From: Streptomyces sp. FIT100
GTDB lineage: Bacteria; Actinomycetota; Actinomycetes; Streptomycetales; Streptomycetaceae
NCBI RefSeq assembly: GCF_024584805.1
Contig: NZ_CP075715.1
Location: forward strand, 3,668,526-3,732,525
Direction of reading: 5' to 3'
Length of the DNA: 64,000 nucleotides
The translations under genes were made by a program, and so were the position numbers. Positions 55,820 through 64,000 of this stretch are shown here, piece by piece. Position 1 is the first letter of the stretch; every line of letters begins with the position of its first letter. The notes beneath the pieces were generated by a model. The model saw only the letters and a list, made by a program, of their open reading frames with translations. It was not told where the DNA came from and did no database searches.

Positions 55820-56239
55820 CTACACGCGCAGGACGGAGAGATCGATCGGGCTCGGTGCGGCAACCGGTGGAGGACCCCGCTCCGGTACGACGCCGGGCAC
55901 GGCCCCGGCGACGGCCCAGCAGCCGGACACGCCGTTCGGGACGGTCTGCGGGGCGGGCAGGAGTTCGTACGTGGACGATCCGCGCGGCGGAGTGGCGGGG
56001 GTGAGCCCGCCGTCGTTCCCGGCGCCGTCGTCGCAACCGGGGCCCTGGCCGTCGCCGGGCTGGACGACCGCCACCCCCACCGGCGCCGAGGTGACACGTC
56101 CGTCCGCCGAACCGTCGCCGGGCGTCCTGTCGCCGGGCGTACCCGCCGCGGCCGGCAGGCCCCCGAACAGCACCGCCAGCGCCGCCACCGCCGCCACGAC
56201 CGCGAAGACGCGGCACCACAGGCTGCTGACGCTGTGCAT
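55820..56239 (-). CDS. Secreted hypothetical protein
   Basis: A 139-aa protein with an N-terminal signal peptide (VFAVVAAVAALAVLFGGLPA, cleavage near AAA-GT) and a Gly/Pro/Thr-rich mature part containing two cysteines (GPGCDDG and SGCWAV). No family recognised. ATG 56239 follows three tandem 11-bp units (CTGTTGRCTCG, 56258-56290) in its leader. It lies upstream of dsbA on the same strand and could be a client of it. Confidence 0.55.
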   Translation of the reverse strand: MHSVSSLWCRVFAVVAAVAALAVLFGGLPAAAGTPGDRTPGDGSADGRVTSAPVGVAVVQPGDGQGPGCDDGAGNDGGLTPATPPRGSSTYELLPAPQTVPNGVSGCWAVAGAVPGVVPERGPPPVAAPSPIDLSVLRV

Positions 56240-56441
56240 GGGCGGGGGGCTCTCCTGCTGTTGACTCGCTGTTGGCTCGCTGTTGGCTCGCCGGTGGTCC
56301 GGCAGTGGCCGACCATCTACATCCCCGTCATCGTACGGCCAGGGCCCGCGCCTCCCGGCCCCACCGGGCGCCCGCCACGACGACCCGCCCCCGCAAATGG
56401 GTTCGCCACTCCCCTCGCGCGGGTGCGATCCTTGAATCCGT

Positions 56442-59400
56442 ATGTCTACTTCCTTCGCCGATCTCCAGAACCTGCTGGCCGAGATCTCGCTGCGCGACGC
56501 GCACCGGCTCGGACGGCGGCTCGAGGGCACCCGCCGGATCCGTAAGCCCGAGGCGCGGCAGGCCGTGCTGGACGAGATCGCGGCGGAGGCCGCGAAGGCC
56601 GCCGCGAGCAGCGCAGGGCGCGCGGCACGGGTGCCGGAGGTCACGTACCCCGAGCAGCTGCCGGTCAGTCAGAAGCGGGACGAGATCCTCGCGGCGATAC
56701 GGGACCACCAGGTCGTGATCGTCGCGGGTGAGACCGGCTCCGGCAAGACGACGCAGATCCCGAAGATCTGTCTGGAGCTCGGCCGCGGCGTACGCGGCAT
56801 GATCGGGCACACCCAGCCGCGCAGGATCGCCGCGCGCACGGTCGCCGAGCGTGTCGCGGAGGAGCTGCGCACTCCGCTCGGCGAGGCGGTCGGCTGGAAG
56901 GTCCGCTTCACCGACCAGGTGAACCCGGACGCGACCTTCGTCAAGCTGATGACGGACGGCATCCTGCTCGCCGAGATCCAGACGGACCGCGAGCTGCGCG
57001 CGTACGACACGATCATCATCGACGAGGCCCACGAGCGGTCGCTCAACATCGACTTCCTCCTCGGCTATCTGGCCCAGCTGCTGCCGAAGCGTCCCGACCT
57101 GAAGGTCGTGATCACCTCCGCGACCATCGACCCCGAGCGGTTCTCCAGACACTTCGGGGACGCGCCGATCGTCGAGGTCTCCGGCCGGACCTACCCCGTC
57201 GAGGTCCGCTACCGCCCCCTCCTCGAGGAGGAGAGCGACGAGAGCGACCGCGACCAGATCACCGCCGTCTGCGACGCCGTCGACGAGCTCCAGGCCGAAG
57301 GCCCCGGCGACATCCTGGTCTTCCTCTCCGGAGAGCGCGAGATCCGCGACACCGCGGACGCGCTGATCAAGAAGAACCTCCGCCACACCGAGGTCCTCCC
57401 CCTCTACGCCCGCCTCTCGCACGCCGAGCAGCACCGCGTCTTCCAGGCGCACACGGGCCGTCGAATCGTCCTCGCGACCAACGTCGCCGAGACCTCGCTG
57501 ACCGTCCCCGGCATCAAGTACGTGATCGACCCGGGCACGGCCCGCATCTCCCGCTACAGCCATCGCACCAAGGTCCAGCGCCTGCCCATCGAGGCCATCA
57601 GCCAGGCCAGCGCCAACCAGCGCAAGGGCCGCTGCGGCCGTACGTCGGACGGCATCTGCGTCCGGCTCTACTCCGAGGACGACTTCGAGGCGCGCCCCGA
57701 GTTCACGGACGCCGAGATCCTGCGGACGAACCTGGCGTCCGTCATCCTCCAGATGACCGCGGCCGGCCTCGGCGACATCGAGAAGTTCCCCTTCATCGAC
57801 CCGCCGGACCACCGCAACATCCGCGACGGCGTGCAGCTCCTCCAGGAGCTGGGCGCGCTGGACCCGGTGCAGAAGGATCCGAAGAAGCGGCTCACGCAGA
57901 TGGGCCGCAAGCTCGCCCAGCTGCCGGTGGACCCGCGCCTCGCCCGGATGGTCATGGAGGCCGACAAGAACGGCTGCGTGCGCGAGGTCATGGTCATCGC
58001 TGCCGCGCTCTCCATCCAGGACCCGCGAGAGCGCCCCGCGGACAAACAGGCGCAGGCCGACCAGCAGCACGCCCGCTTCAAGGACGAGACGAGCGACTTC
58101 CTCGCCTTCCTGAACCTCTGGCGATACGTCCGAGAGCAGCAGAAGGAGCGCGGCTCCTCCAGCTTCCGCCGGATGTGCAAGCAGGAGTACCTCAACTTCC
58201 TGCGCATCCGCGAATGGCAGGACATCTACGCGCAGCTGCGCACGGTCGCCAAGCAGATGGGGATCCATCTCAACGAGGACGACGCGCCCGAGCAGTCCGT
58301 GCATGTCTCGCTCCTCGCGGGGCTCCTCTCCCATATCGGGATGAAGGACATTAAAGACGGCGCGAAGAACGAGTATCTGGGCGCCCGGAACGCCAAGTTC
58401 GCCGTCTTCCCCGGCTCGGCCCTCTTCAAGAAGCCGCCGCGCTTCGTCATGTCCGCCGAGCTCGTCGAGACCTCCCGCCTCTGGGCCCGGGTCAACGCGA
58501 AGATCGAGCCCGAGTGGATCGAGCCGCTCGCCGAGCACCTGCTCAAGCGCACCTACAGCGAGCCGCACTGGGAGAAGGACCAGGCGGCGGTGATGGCGTA
58601 CGAGAAGGTCACGCTGTACGGCGTCCCGATCATCGCCCAGCGCAAGGTGAACTACGGCCGGATCGACCCGGAGACGAGCCGCGAGCTTTTCATCCGCAAC
58701 GCACTCGTCGAGGGCGACTGGCGCACGCACCACAAGTTCTTCTCCGACAACCGCCGGCTCCTCACCGAGGTGGAGGAGCTGGAGCACCGGGCCCGGCGCC
58801 GCGACATCCTGGTGGACGACGAGACGCTGTTCGACTTCTACGACCAGCGGGTGCCCGAGCACGTCGTCTCCGGCGCGCACTTCGACTCCTGGTGGAAGCA
58901 CAAGCGCCGTGAGGAACCCGAGCTCCTCGACTTCGAGCGCGAGATGCTCATCAACGAGAAGGCCGGGGCGGTCACCAAGGACGACTATCCGGACGCGTGG
59001 CGCCAGGGGCAGCTGAAGTTCCGTGTCACGTACCAGTTCGAGCCGGGCGCGGACGCGGACGGCGTCACCGTCCACATCCCGCTCCAGGTGCTCAACCAGG
59101 TCACGGACGAGGGCTTCGACTGGCAGATCCCGGGCCTGCGCGAGGAGGTCGTGACGGAGCTGATCCGCTCCCTCCCGAAGCCGGTCCGCCGGCACTACGT
59201 GCCCGCGCCGAACTACGCGAAGGCGTTCCTGGAGCGGGCGGTGCCGTTGCAGGAGCCGCTGCCGGTCACGCTCGCGCGCGAGCTGCAGCGCATGGTCGGC
59301 GTCCCGGTGGACGGCGACGACTTCGACCTCGCGAAGGTGCCGGACCATCTGAAGATCACGTTCCGGATCATTGACGAGCGGCGCCGGAAGCTGGCCGAGG

Positions 59401-60374
59401 ACAAGGACCTGGAGGCGCTGCGGCTGTCGCTGAAGCCGAAGGCCCGTCAGGCCCTCTCCCACGCCGCCGCGGCCACCGCCGAGCGCTCGGGCGGTACGGC
59501 CGTCGAGCGCTCGGGGCTCACCGACTGGTCGATCGGCACGCTGTCGCGCGTCTTCGAGACCCGCCGCGCGGGCCAGCCGGTCAAGGCGTACCCGGCCCTG
59601 GTCGACGAGGGCGAGACCGTCGCCGTACGCCTCTTCGACACCGAGGCCGAGCAGACGCAGGCCATGTGGCGCGGCACGCGGAAGCTGATCCTGCTGAACA
59701 TCCCGGTCAACCCGGCGAAGTTCGCCTCCGAGCGGCTGACGAACCAGCAGAAGCTCGCTCTCTCCCGCAATCCGCACGGCTCCATCCAGGCGCTCTTCGA
59801 CGACTGCGCGACCGCCGCGGCGGACAAGCTGATCGCCGACCACGGCGGTCCTGCGTGGGATGAGGAATCGTTCCGGAAGCTCTACGACAAAGTCCGCGCG
59901 GACCTCGTGGACGCGACCGTACGGACCGTGGACCAGGTCGGGCAGATCCTGGCCGCCTGGCAGGCCTGTGAGCGGCGTCTCAAGGCCACCAGCAGCCTGG
60001 CCCTGGTCGCCAACGTCCAGGACGTCCGGACGCAGCTCACGGCCCTCGTGCCGGCCGGTTTCGTGACGAGGACGGGTCTGCGGCGCCTGCCCGACCTGAT
60101 GCGCTATCTGGTCGCCGTGGACCGCCGGCTCCAGCAGATGCCGACGGCCGTCCAGCGCGACACGACGCGTATGGCGAAGGTCCACGAGATGCAGGACGAG
60201 TACGCCTGGCTGCTGGAGCAGCTGCCCAAGGGACGGCCGGTGCCCCAGGAGGTCCTGGACATCCGCTGGATGATCGAGGAGCTGCGGGTGAGCTATTTCG
60301 CCCACGCCCTGGGCACGGCGTACCCCGTCTCGGACAAGCGCATCGTCAAGGCGATCGGCGCGGCGGCGCCGTGA
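56442..60374 (+). CDS. hrpA: DEAH-box ATP-dependent RNA helicase HrpA
   Basis: A 1310-aa helicase with the full HrpA layout. The core (80-420) carries Walker A GETGSGKT (96-103), DEAH (194-197), SAT (226-228) and motif VI in QRKGRCGR. HA2/winged-helix and OB regions follow, then a C-terminal DUF3418 domain (about 700-1300). HrpA resolves stalled or collided ribosomes in bacteria by pulling mRNA. ATG 56442 starts directly before the conserved STSFADLQNLL. Length equals the family norm. Antisense open frames here are codon-bias shadows. Confidence 0.96.
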   Translation: MSTSFADLQNLLAEISLRDAHRLGRRLEGTRRIRKPEARQAVLDEIAAEAAKAAASSAGRAARVPEVTYPEQLPVSQKRDEILAAIRDHQVVIVAGETGSGKTTQIPKICLELGRGVRGMIGHTQPRRIAARTVAERVAEELRTPLGEAVGWKVRFTDQVNPDATFVKLMTDGILLAEIQTDRELRAYDTIIIDEAHERSLNIDFLLGYLAQLLPKRPDLKVVITSATIDPERFSRHFGDAPIVEVSGRTYPVEVRYRPLLEEESDESDRDQITAVCDAVDELQAEGPGDILVFLSGEREIRDTADALIKKNLRHTEVLPLYARLSHAEQHRVFQAHTGRRIVLATNVAETSLTVPGIKYVIDPGTARISRYSHRTKVQRLPIEAISQASANQRKGRCGRTSDGICVRLYSEDDFEARPEFTDAEILRTNLASVILQMTAAGLGDIEKFPFIDPPDHRNIRDGVQLLQELGALDPVQKDPKKRLTQMGRKLAQLPVDPRLARMVMEADKNGCVREVMVIAAALSIQDPRERPADKQAQADQQHARFKDETSDFLAFLNLWRYVREQQKERGSSSFRRMCKQEYLNFLRIREWQDIYAQLRTVAKQMGIHLNEDDAPEQSVHVSLLAGLLSHIGMKDIKDGAKNEYLGARNAKFAVFPGSALFKKPPRFVMSAELVETSRLWARVNAKIEPEWIEPLAEHLLKRTYSEPHWEKDQAAVMAYEKVTLYGVPIIAQRKVNYGRIDPETSRELFIRNALVEGDWRTHHKFFSDNRRLLTEVEELEHRARRRDILVDDETLFDFYDQRVPEHVVSGAHFDSWWKHKRREEPELLDFEREMLINEKAGAVTKDDYPDAWRQGQLKFRVTYQFEPGADADGVTVHIPLQVLNQVTDEGFDWQIPGLREEVVTELIRSLPKPVRRHYVPAPNYAKAFLERAVPLQEPLPVTLARELQRMVGVPVDGDDFDLAKVPDHLKITFRIIDERRRKLAEDKDLEALRLSLKPKARQALSHAAAATAERSGGTAVERSGLTDWSIGTLSRVFETRRAGQPVKAYPALVDEGETVAVRLFDTEAEQTQAMWRGTRKLILLNIPVNPAKFASERLTNQQKLALSRNPHGSIQALFDDCATAAADKLIADHGGPAWDEESFRKLYDKVRADLVDATVRTVDQVGQILAAWQACERRLKATSSLALVANVQDVRTQLTALVPAGFVTRTGLRRLPDLMRYLVAVDRRLQQMPTAVQRDTTRMAKVHEMQDEYAWLLEQLPKGRPVPQEVLDIRWMIEELRVSYFAHALGTAYPVSDKRIVKAIGAAAP

Positions 60375-60464
60375 CGCGCCCGTCGCCTTGAGTGAGTTCG
60401 ACCGGACCCTCTGACCTGCTGTACAGTCTCTCTCGCAGCGCACGCAGTACAGCCTGCGAATTCT

Positions 60465-60539
60465 GGTCCTGTGGAGCAGTTTGGAGTGCTCGCCACCCTG
60501 TCAAGGTGGAGGCCGCGGGTTCAAATCCCGTCAGGACCG
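60465..60539 (+). tRNA. tRNA-Asp (GTC), copy 2
   Basis: A 75-nt gene identical to 37325-37399: acceptor GGTCCTG/CAGGACC, anticodon GTC. It stands alone after hrpA and is followed by two hairpins. Confidence 0.96.
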
Positions 60540-60547
60540 CATGGAGG

Positions 60548-60610
60548 CGAAGGCCCCGCACCGATGGTGCGGGGCCTTCGTCGTGGGGCCCGCACCAAGT
60601 GGTGCGGGCC
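60548..60610 (+). terminator. Tandem hairpins after tRNA-Asp copy 2
   Basis: First stem CGAAGGCCCCGCACC / GGTGCGGGGCCTTCG (60548-60580), loop GAT. Second stem GGCCCGCACC / GGTGCGGGCC (60587-60610), loop AAGT. The stems share the GCACC/GGTGC core, suggesting duplication. Short T content follows the first. Confidence 0.85.
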
Positions 60611-60690
60611 TTCTGCCGTATTGACGGGGTCCCGCGCCACCGGTACCCAGTCATCACAGGGGAACGGGGCCCCGACCGCGGAGGTGGCGC

Positions 60691-60888
60691 ATGGCGGCAT
60701 CCACAGCGAGGCATGAGACACGGGCGCTGCTGCGCGCCCATCTCGCGGCCGTGTCCGGCTATCGCCATCTCACCCGGCACTGTCCGGTCTGCCATCGGCT
60801 GGAGCGCCTCGCCATGGAGTCGGCCGCCGAGCCGGAGGACGCCGAGGACGCCGAGGACGGCTCCGCCACCCCTCCTCCGGCCATGTGA
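60691..60888 (+). CDS. DUF6274-type small zinc protein
   Basis: A 65-aa protein. HLTRHCPVCHRLERLAM carries a CPVCH knuckle with flanking histidines, probably zinc-bound. The C-terminus is acidic (EPEDAEDAEDG). GGAGG lies seven bases before ATG 60691. From memory this family sits beside bldC in many Streptomyces genomes. The function is unknown. Confidence 0.75.
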   Translation: MAASTARHETRALLRAHLAAVSGYRHLTRHCPVCHRLERLAMESAAEPEDAEDAEDGSATPPPAM

Positions 60889-61208
60889 CGGGAGTCACCG
60901 AACGAGTTTTCAGAAAGGCTGCGCTTACACGCTTCCTACAACGCGCCAATTTAATATGTGCAATTGCACCCTCACCGGAGGGGTCTGGAGCGCTCCCACA
61001 CCCTCCCCCGACCCGCCGCTGGCCCGCTGCCGACCCGGCGCCGCGACCGCCACGCGCCGGCGTCCGCGGGCACAAAAAGATCGCGCTGGACCCGGCGGAG
61101 TCCAGCGCGATCAGACGACGATTGACCTGTTGGGGCAGGCGCCCGCCGTGTCGAGCTCTGTGTCGGGCCTGGGGATTGGGGGTCCCGTCAACGGCCCTGA
61201 TCGGGGTG
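60889..61208. other. 320-bp convergent gap with the bldC terminator
   Basis: No gene. It holds the bldC terminator (61074-61112) and AT-richer sequence around 60930-60965, downstream of the DUF6274 gene, without a recognisable motif. Confidence 0.5.
61074..61112 (-). terminator. Intrinsic terminator of bldC
   Basis: A 12-bp perfect stem (GATCGCGCTGGA / TCCAGCGCGATC) with a 10-base loop, followed on the minus strand by TTTTTG. It lies 97 bases after the bldC stop codon. Confidence 0.88.
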
Positions 61209-61415
61209 TCAGGCCTCGCTGCGCTGCTGCGGAATACCCGCAAGCAGTGCGCGGACCTCTGCCTCGCGGTACCGGCGGTGTCCACCGAGGGTACGGATGG
61301 ACGTGAGCTTGCCTGCCTTGGCCCAGCGGGTGACCGTCTTCGGGTCCACGCGGAACATCGTGGCAACCTCAGCCGGGGTCAGCAGCGGCTCGGCATCAGG
61401 GGTGCGAGCGGTCAT
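61209..61415 (-). CDS. bldC: Developmental regulator BldC
   Basis: A 68-aa MerR-like DNA-binding protein without effector domain. TPAEVATMFRVDPKTVTRWA (11-30) and the wing KLTSIRTLGGHRRYREAEV (35-53) match BldC, which binds asymmetric head-to-tail direct repeats and holds back the switch to aerial development. Size and order of genes (hrpA, bldC, vdh) match S. coelicolor SCO4091. The start codon ATG 61415 lies behind GGAGG. Confidence is very high. Confidence 0.96.
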   Translation of the reverse strand: MTARTPDAEPLLTPAEVATMFRVDPKTVTRWAKAGKLTSIRTLGGHRRYREAEVRALLAGIPQQRSEA

Positions 61416-61913
61416 GAGCGGCCTCCTCGGGAGAACCGAACCTTCTCGGTTCTTTCCTCTAAATTCTGCACCTTGACCCGCGTTGCCCGAAATGGCAGAC
61501 GCGGGCCGAGTCGGTTATAGGACGAACGGCTTGTCCTCGGCACTACAACTACACCATCTGTCCAGCCACGTCGGCCAAACCGATGGAATTGCCCTCTCAG
61601 GTGTTCATCAGCGGCGGAAGCCGATGGACCATGCCATAACGGACAGTCACGTCACAGTGACGATCAGTCACAGAGCGATCAGGAGTCGTCAGACCCCCCA
61701 TAGCGTGCATTGCTGAGAAATCCGTCACAAGTAGGACGGAAGGAACCCTCCCCGGACTCCTTGTCCTATTTTGGCATGAGGGTGGGCGATGGACGCAAGG
61801 AGCGACTTAGTGCCGTCCGTCACGCTTGGGCCTTAGGCCCCGGCTTGAGCTATAGGCCCGGATCAGGACTTACGACCCGGCCACACGTCCTTAAGCTGCA
61901 CGTTACCCGGGAG
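61416..61913. other. 498-bp control region upstream of bldC
   Basis: No gene. Lower GC than neighbours. It should contain bldC promoters on the minus strand; AAATTC near 61461 and several AGTCAC/GTGACT words at 61646-61675 are visible. An inverted repeat GTCACAGTGAC sits at about 61652-61662. Near 61880-61912 are the last bases after the 281-aa gene's stop. Confidence 0.5.
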
Positions 61914-62759
61914 TCAGTTCGCGAACTGACGATCGCGCACCGCACGCCACCGCTCCGACAACCGCCCGTACGCCTCACCCGCGCCGTCGCCGTCGCCGGC
62001 CCGCAGCGCCGCGATCCCCTCGGCGAGGTCCGCCGCCGAGCGGTCCTCGGCGAGCTGCTCGGGAGAGAGCGCGTGGACGAGACCGCCGTAGTCGAGTTCG
62101 ACCAGGGAGCGCGGATGGAACTCTTCCAGCCACCTGCCCACATCCACCAGACCCTCGGTCAGCGGATTCTCGTCGACCGACTCCCGCAGCGTCCGCAGTC
62201 CGCGCGCCAGCCTCCGCCTCGCCTGCACCATCGGCGTCCGGTAGCGCATCACGGGCGGCTCCCCGGGCACCTCGCCCGGCTCGTACTCGCGCTCCTCGTC
62301 CGCGAAGAGCGTGAACCAGCGCACCGGCACCTGCCACACCGCCGACCTGATCCACGGTCTGGCGTCCGGGTTGCGCTCCCGCCACGCCTCGAAGTCCGCC
62401 GCGGCCTGCCCGCGCACCACCGGCGGCAGCACGGCGTCCAGCACCGGCGGTGGCAGCAGCTCCGACAGCTCCTCCAGCGCCAGCCAGCCGCGCAGCCGGG
62501 TGCGCCAGGGGCAGACGCAGACGACTCCGTCCACCTCCGTGACGAAGGCGTCGGGGCTCTCGTGGACCGGCACCGGCACCGGCGGGGTCGGCAGCAGGTC
62601 CGCCAGCGACCGCCGCAGCTCGTCCTGGGCGGTGGCGACCCTGCCGCTGCGGGCGTAGCGCGCCCAGTGCCCGCGCTCCGGCTCGGGAAAGGCCGCCAGA
62701 GGCTCGTACACCCGCAGGTAGGCGGCGTACGGGACGAGCACAGAAGTGACGGCCGGCAT
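61914..62759 (-). CDS. Conserved Streptomyces protein of unknown function
   Basis: A 281-aa soluble protein. It begins VTSVLVPYAAYLRVYEPLAA and includes WVRSAVWQVPVRWF-like aromatic motifs (WIRSAVWQVPVRWFTLF, 140-156) and a basic central helix (RRRLARGLRTLRE, about 183-195). From memory this is the usual gene between bldC and vdh (about SCO4090). No domain or catalytic motif is recognised. ATG 62759 is the first plausible start. It is divergent from vdh. Confidence 0.7.
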   Translation of the reverse strand: MPAVTSVLVPYAAYLRVYEPLAAFPEPERGHWARYARSGRVATAQDELRRSLADLLPTPPVPVPVHESPDAFVTEVDGVVCVCPWRTRLRGWLALEELSELLPPPVLDAVLPPVVRGQAAADFEAWRERNPDARPWIRSAVWQVPVRWFTLFADEEREYEPGEVPGEPPVMRYRTPMVQARRRLARGLRTLRESVDENPLTEGLVDVGRWLEEFHPRSLVELDYGGLVHALSPEQLAEDRSAADLAEGIAALRAGDGDGAGEAYGRLSERWRAVRDRQFAN

Positions 62760-62915
62760 GTCGCAAATCCTTCCACGCGCATACTCCGGGAGGGGGTGAT
62801 CCTCGGCACTGGGTCGGATCTACGCACCCGTAGGACTTACTCTCTTGCCCACCGGGTCCCTCCCCACCCGCAGGAGGGTCCTCAAATCGCCGCTTCTTAC
62901 TTGGGAGTCACCACC

Positions 62916-64000
62916 GTGACCGATGTGACCGGCGCCCCTGTCGACGTACTGCACACCCTGTTCCACTCGGACCAGGGGGGCCACGAACAAGTCGTGCTGT
63001 GCCAGGACCGCGCCAGTGGCCTGAAGGCCGTCATCGCCATCCACTCGACCGCTCTGGGCCCGGCCCTCGGCGGCACGCGCTTCTACCCGTACGCCACCGA
63101 GGAAGCCGCCGTCGCCGACGCGCTGAACCTCTCGCGCGGGATGTCGTACAAGAACGCCATGGCCGGTCTCGACCACGGCGGCGGCAAGGCCGTGATCATC
63201 GGGGACCCGGAACTGATCAAGAGCGAGGAGCTGCTGCTGGCCTACGGCCGGTTCGTCGCCTCACTCGGCGGCCGGTACGTCACGGCCTGCGACGTCGGCA
63301 CCTACGTCGCCGACATGGACGTCGTGGCGCGCGAGAACAGGTGGACCACCGGCCGCTCCCCCGAGAACGGCGGCGCCGGCGACTCCTCCGTCCTCACCGC
63401 CTACGGCGTCTTCCAGGGCATGCGCGCCTCCGCCCAGCACGAGTGGGGCGACCCGACGCTGCGCGGCCGCAGGGTCGGTGTCGCGGGCGTCGGCAAGGTC
63501 GGCCACTACCTGGTCGAGCATCTGCTGGAGGACGGCGCCGAGGTCGTGATCACCGATGTGCGCGAGGAGTCGGTGCGCCGGATCACCGACAGGTTCCCGC
63601 AGGTCACCGTGGTCAGTGACACCGACGCGCTGATCCGCACCGAGGGCCTGGACATCTACGCCCCCTGCGCGCTCGGCGGTGCGCTCAACGACGAGACCGT
63701 GCCGGTGCTGACCGCCCGGATCGTCTGCGGCGCCGCCAACAACCAGCTCGCGCACCCGGGCGTCGAGAAGGACCTCGCCGACCGCCACATCCTCTACGCG
63801 CCGGACTACGTCGTGAACGCGGGCGGTGTGATCCAGGTCGCCGACGAGCTGCACGGCTTCGACTTCGACCGGTGCAAGGCCAAGGCGGCGAAGATCTTCG
63901 ACACCACGCTCGAAATATTCGCGCGTGCGAAGGCAGACGGCATTCCGCCGGCCGCTGCGGCCGACCGGATCGCCGAGCAGCGGATGGCCGAGGCGCGGCG
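62916..64000 (+). CDS. vdh: Valine (Leu/Val/Phe) dehydrogenase, 3' end outside window
   Basis: The first 361 residues of an NAD-dependent amino-acid dehydrogenase that deaminates valine, leucine and isoleucine to 2-oxo acids, feeding acyl precursors for polyketides. The N-terminal catalytic domain has GGTRFYPY and the lysine motif KNAMAGLDHGGGKAVI. The Rossmann domain has GVAGVGKVGHYLVEHLL (about 190-206). GTG 62916 has GGGAG eight bases upstream. Vdh of Streptomyces is at the same place relative to bldC (SCO4089). Only a few C-terminal residues are missing. Confidence 0.95.
   Translation, partial: MTDVTGAPVDVLHTLFHSDQGGHEQVVLCQDRASGLKAVIAIHSTALGPALGGTRFYPYATEEAAVADALNLSRGMSYKNAMAGLDHGGGKAVIIGDPELIKSEELLLAYGRFVASLGGRYVTACDVGTYVADMDVVARENRWTTGRSPENGGAGDSSVLTAYGVFQGMRASAQHEWGDPTLRGRRVGVAGVGKVGHYLVEHLLEDGAEVVITDVREESVRRITDRFPQVTVVSDTDALIRTEGLDIYAPCALGGALNDETVPVLTARIVCGAANNQLAHPGVEKDLADRHILYAPDYVVNAGGVIQVADELHGFDFDRCKAKAAKIFDTTLEIFARAKADGIPPAAAADRIAEQRMAEAR

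Noticed and set aside
56328..60443. A 1371-codon open frame antisense to hrpA, and similar long antisense frames at 1225-3099, 6068-8398 and 42321-44948
   Set aside because: Each mirrors a real gene with clear motifs in the sense frame. In DNA this GC-rich, the antisense frame in phase with third-position GC stays open by codon bias, and the translations are low-complexity without domains.
60465..60539. Second tRNA-Asp as an attachment-site duplicate
   Set aside because: The whole gene, not just its 3' end, is present in both copies, and each has normal flanks; it is an ordinary duplicate gene.

Overview
The window is chromosomal DNA of a Streptomyces-type actinomycete. The GC content is very high, coding sequences carry G or C at most third positions, and GTG and leaderless starts are common. 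The recognisable genes (atrA-like TetR regulator, bldC, vdh, TipA-like regulator, SpoIIE-type phosphatases) are Streptomyces hallmarks. From memory, the backbone order runs like the S. coelicolor SCO4121 to SCO4089 interval (atrA about SCO4118, bldC SCO4091, vdh SCO4089). That colinearity was not computed here.

Backbone, 1-22.6 kb: end of an MFS exporter, a PAS/SpoIIE phosphatase with an anti-sigma-like kinase domain, type II NADH dehydrogenase, an AtrA-type TetR regulator, and a one-piece ECF sigma/zinc-finger/NPCBM membrane protein. Next come a degenerate asparagine-synthetase-like protein, an HTH/TPR developmental-type regulator, L-2-hydroxyglutarate oxidase, TrmB, a PrsW-type membrane protease, an aldo/keto reductase, and an M23 peptidase behind a c-di-AMP (ydaO) riboswitch. 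The stretch ends with a second SpoIIE phosphatase, a TipA-like MerR regulator, tRNA-fMet and two small conserved proteins.

Accessory island 1, 22.7-30.7 kb, all on the minus strand between the FBP-domain gene and tRNA-Lys: a 92-aa precursor resembling the circular bacteriocin enterocin AS-48 (28332-28610) is followed by a SpoIIM/DUF95-like protein, three further membrane proteins, two ABC ATPases and an ABC-2 permease. A NarL-type two-component system lies just upstream. This reads as a complete circular-bacteriocin production, export, immunity and control cluster. It is the most interesting system in the window.

Backbone, 31-37.5 kb: tRNA-Lys, a DEAD-box helicase with a long repetitive RDD/RGG tail, a proline-rich lipoprotein, a CrcB/Fluc fluoride channel, a zinicin-like metallopeptidase, a membrane metallophosphoesterase and the tRNA cluster Glu-Asp-Phe.

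Accessory island 2, 37453-52578: an actinomycete integrative and conjugative element (AICE) inserted in the 3' end of tRNA-Phe, bounded by a 49-bp direct repeat. It carries int/xis, a Prim-Pol plus DUF3631-helicase replication module with an iteron-like array, an FtsK/TraB-type transfer gene with small Spd-like genes, and a GntR repressor with a coupled P-loop kinase. Its lower-GC cargo is an OLD-family ATPase/TOPRIM nuclease plus a DUF5677 protein, which looks like a phage-defence module. The transfer operon leader carries an rRNA-leader-like boxA motif.

Backbone, 52.6-64 kb: an ECF sigma factor with a membrane partner, a CcdA/DsbA-like thiol pair, a secreted protein, the large helicase HrpA, a second identical tRNA-Asp, a DUF6274 protein, bldC, a conserved Streptomyces protein, and the start of valine dehydrogenase running off the right edge.
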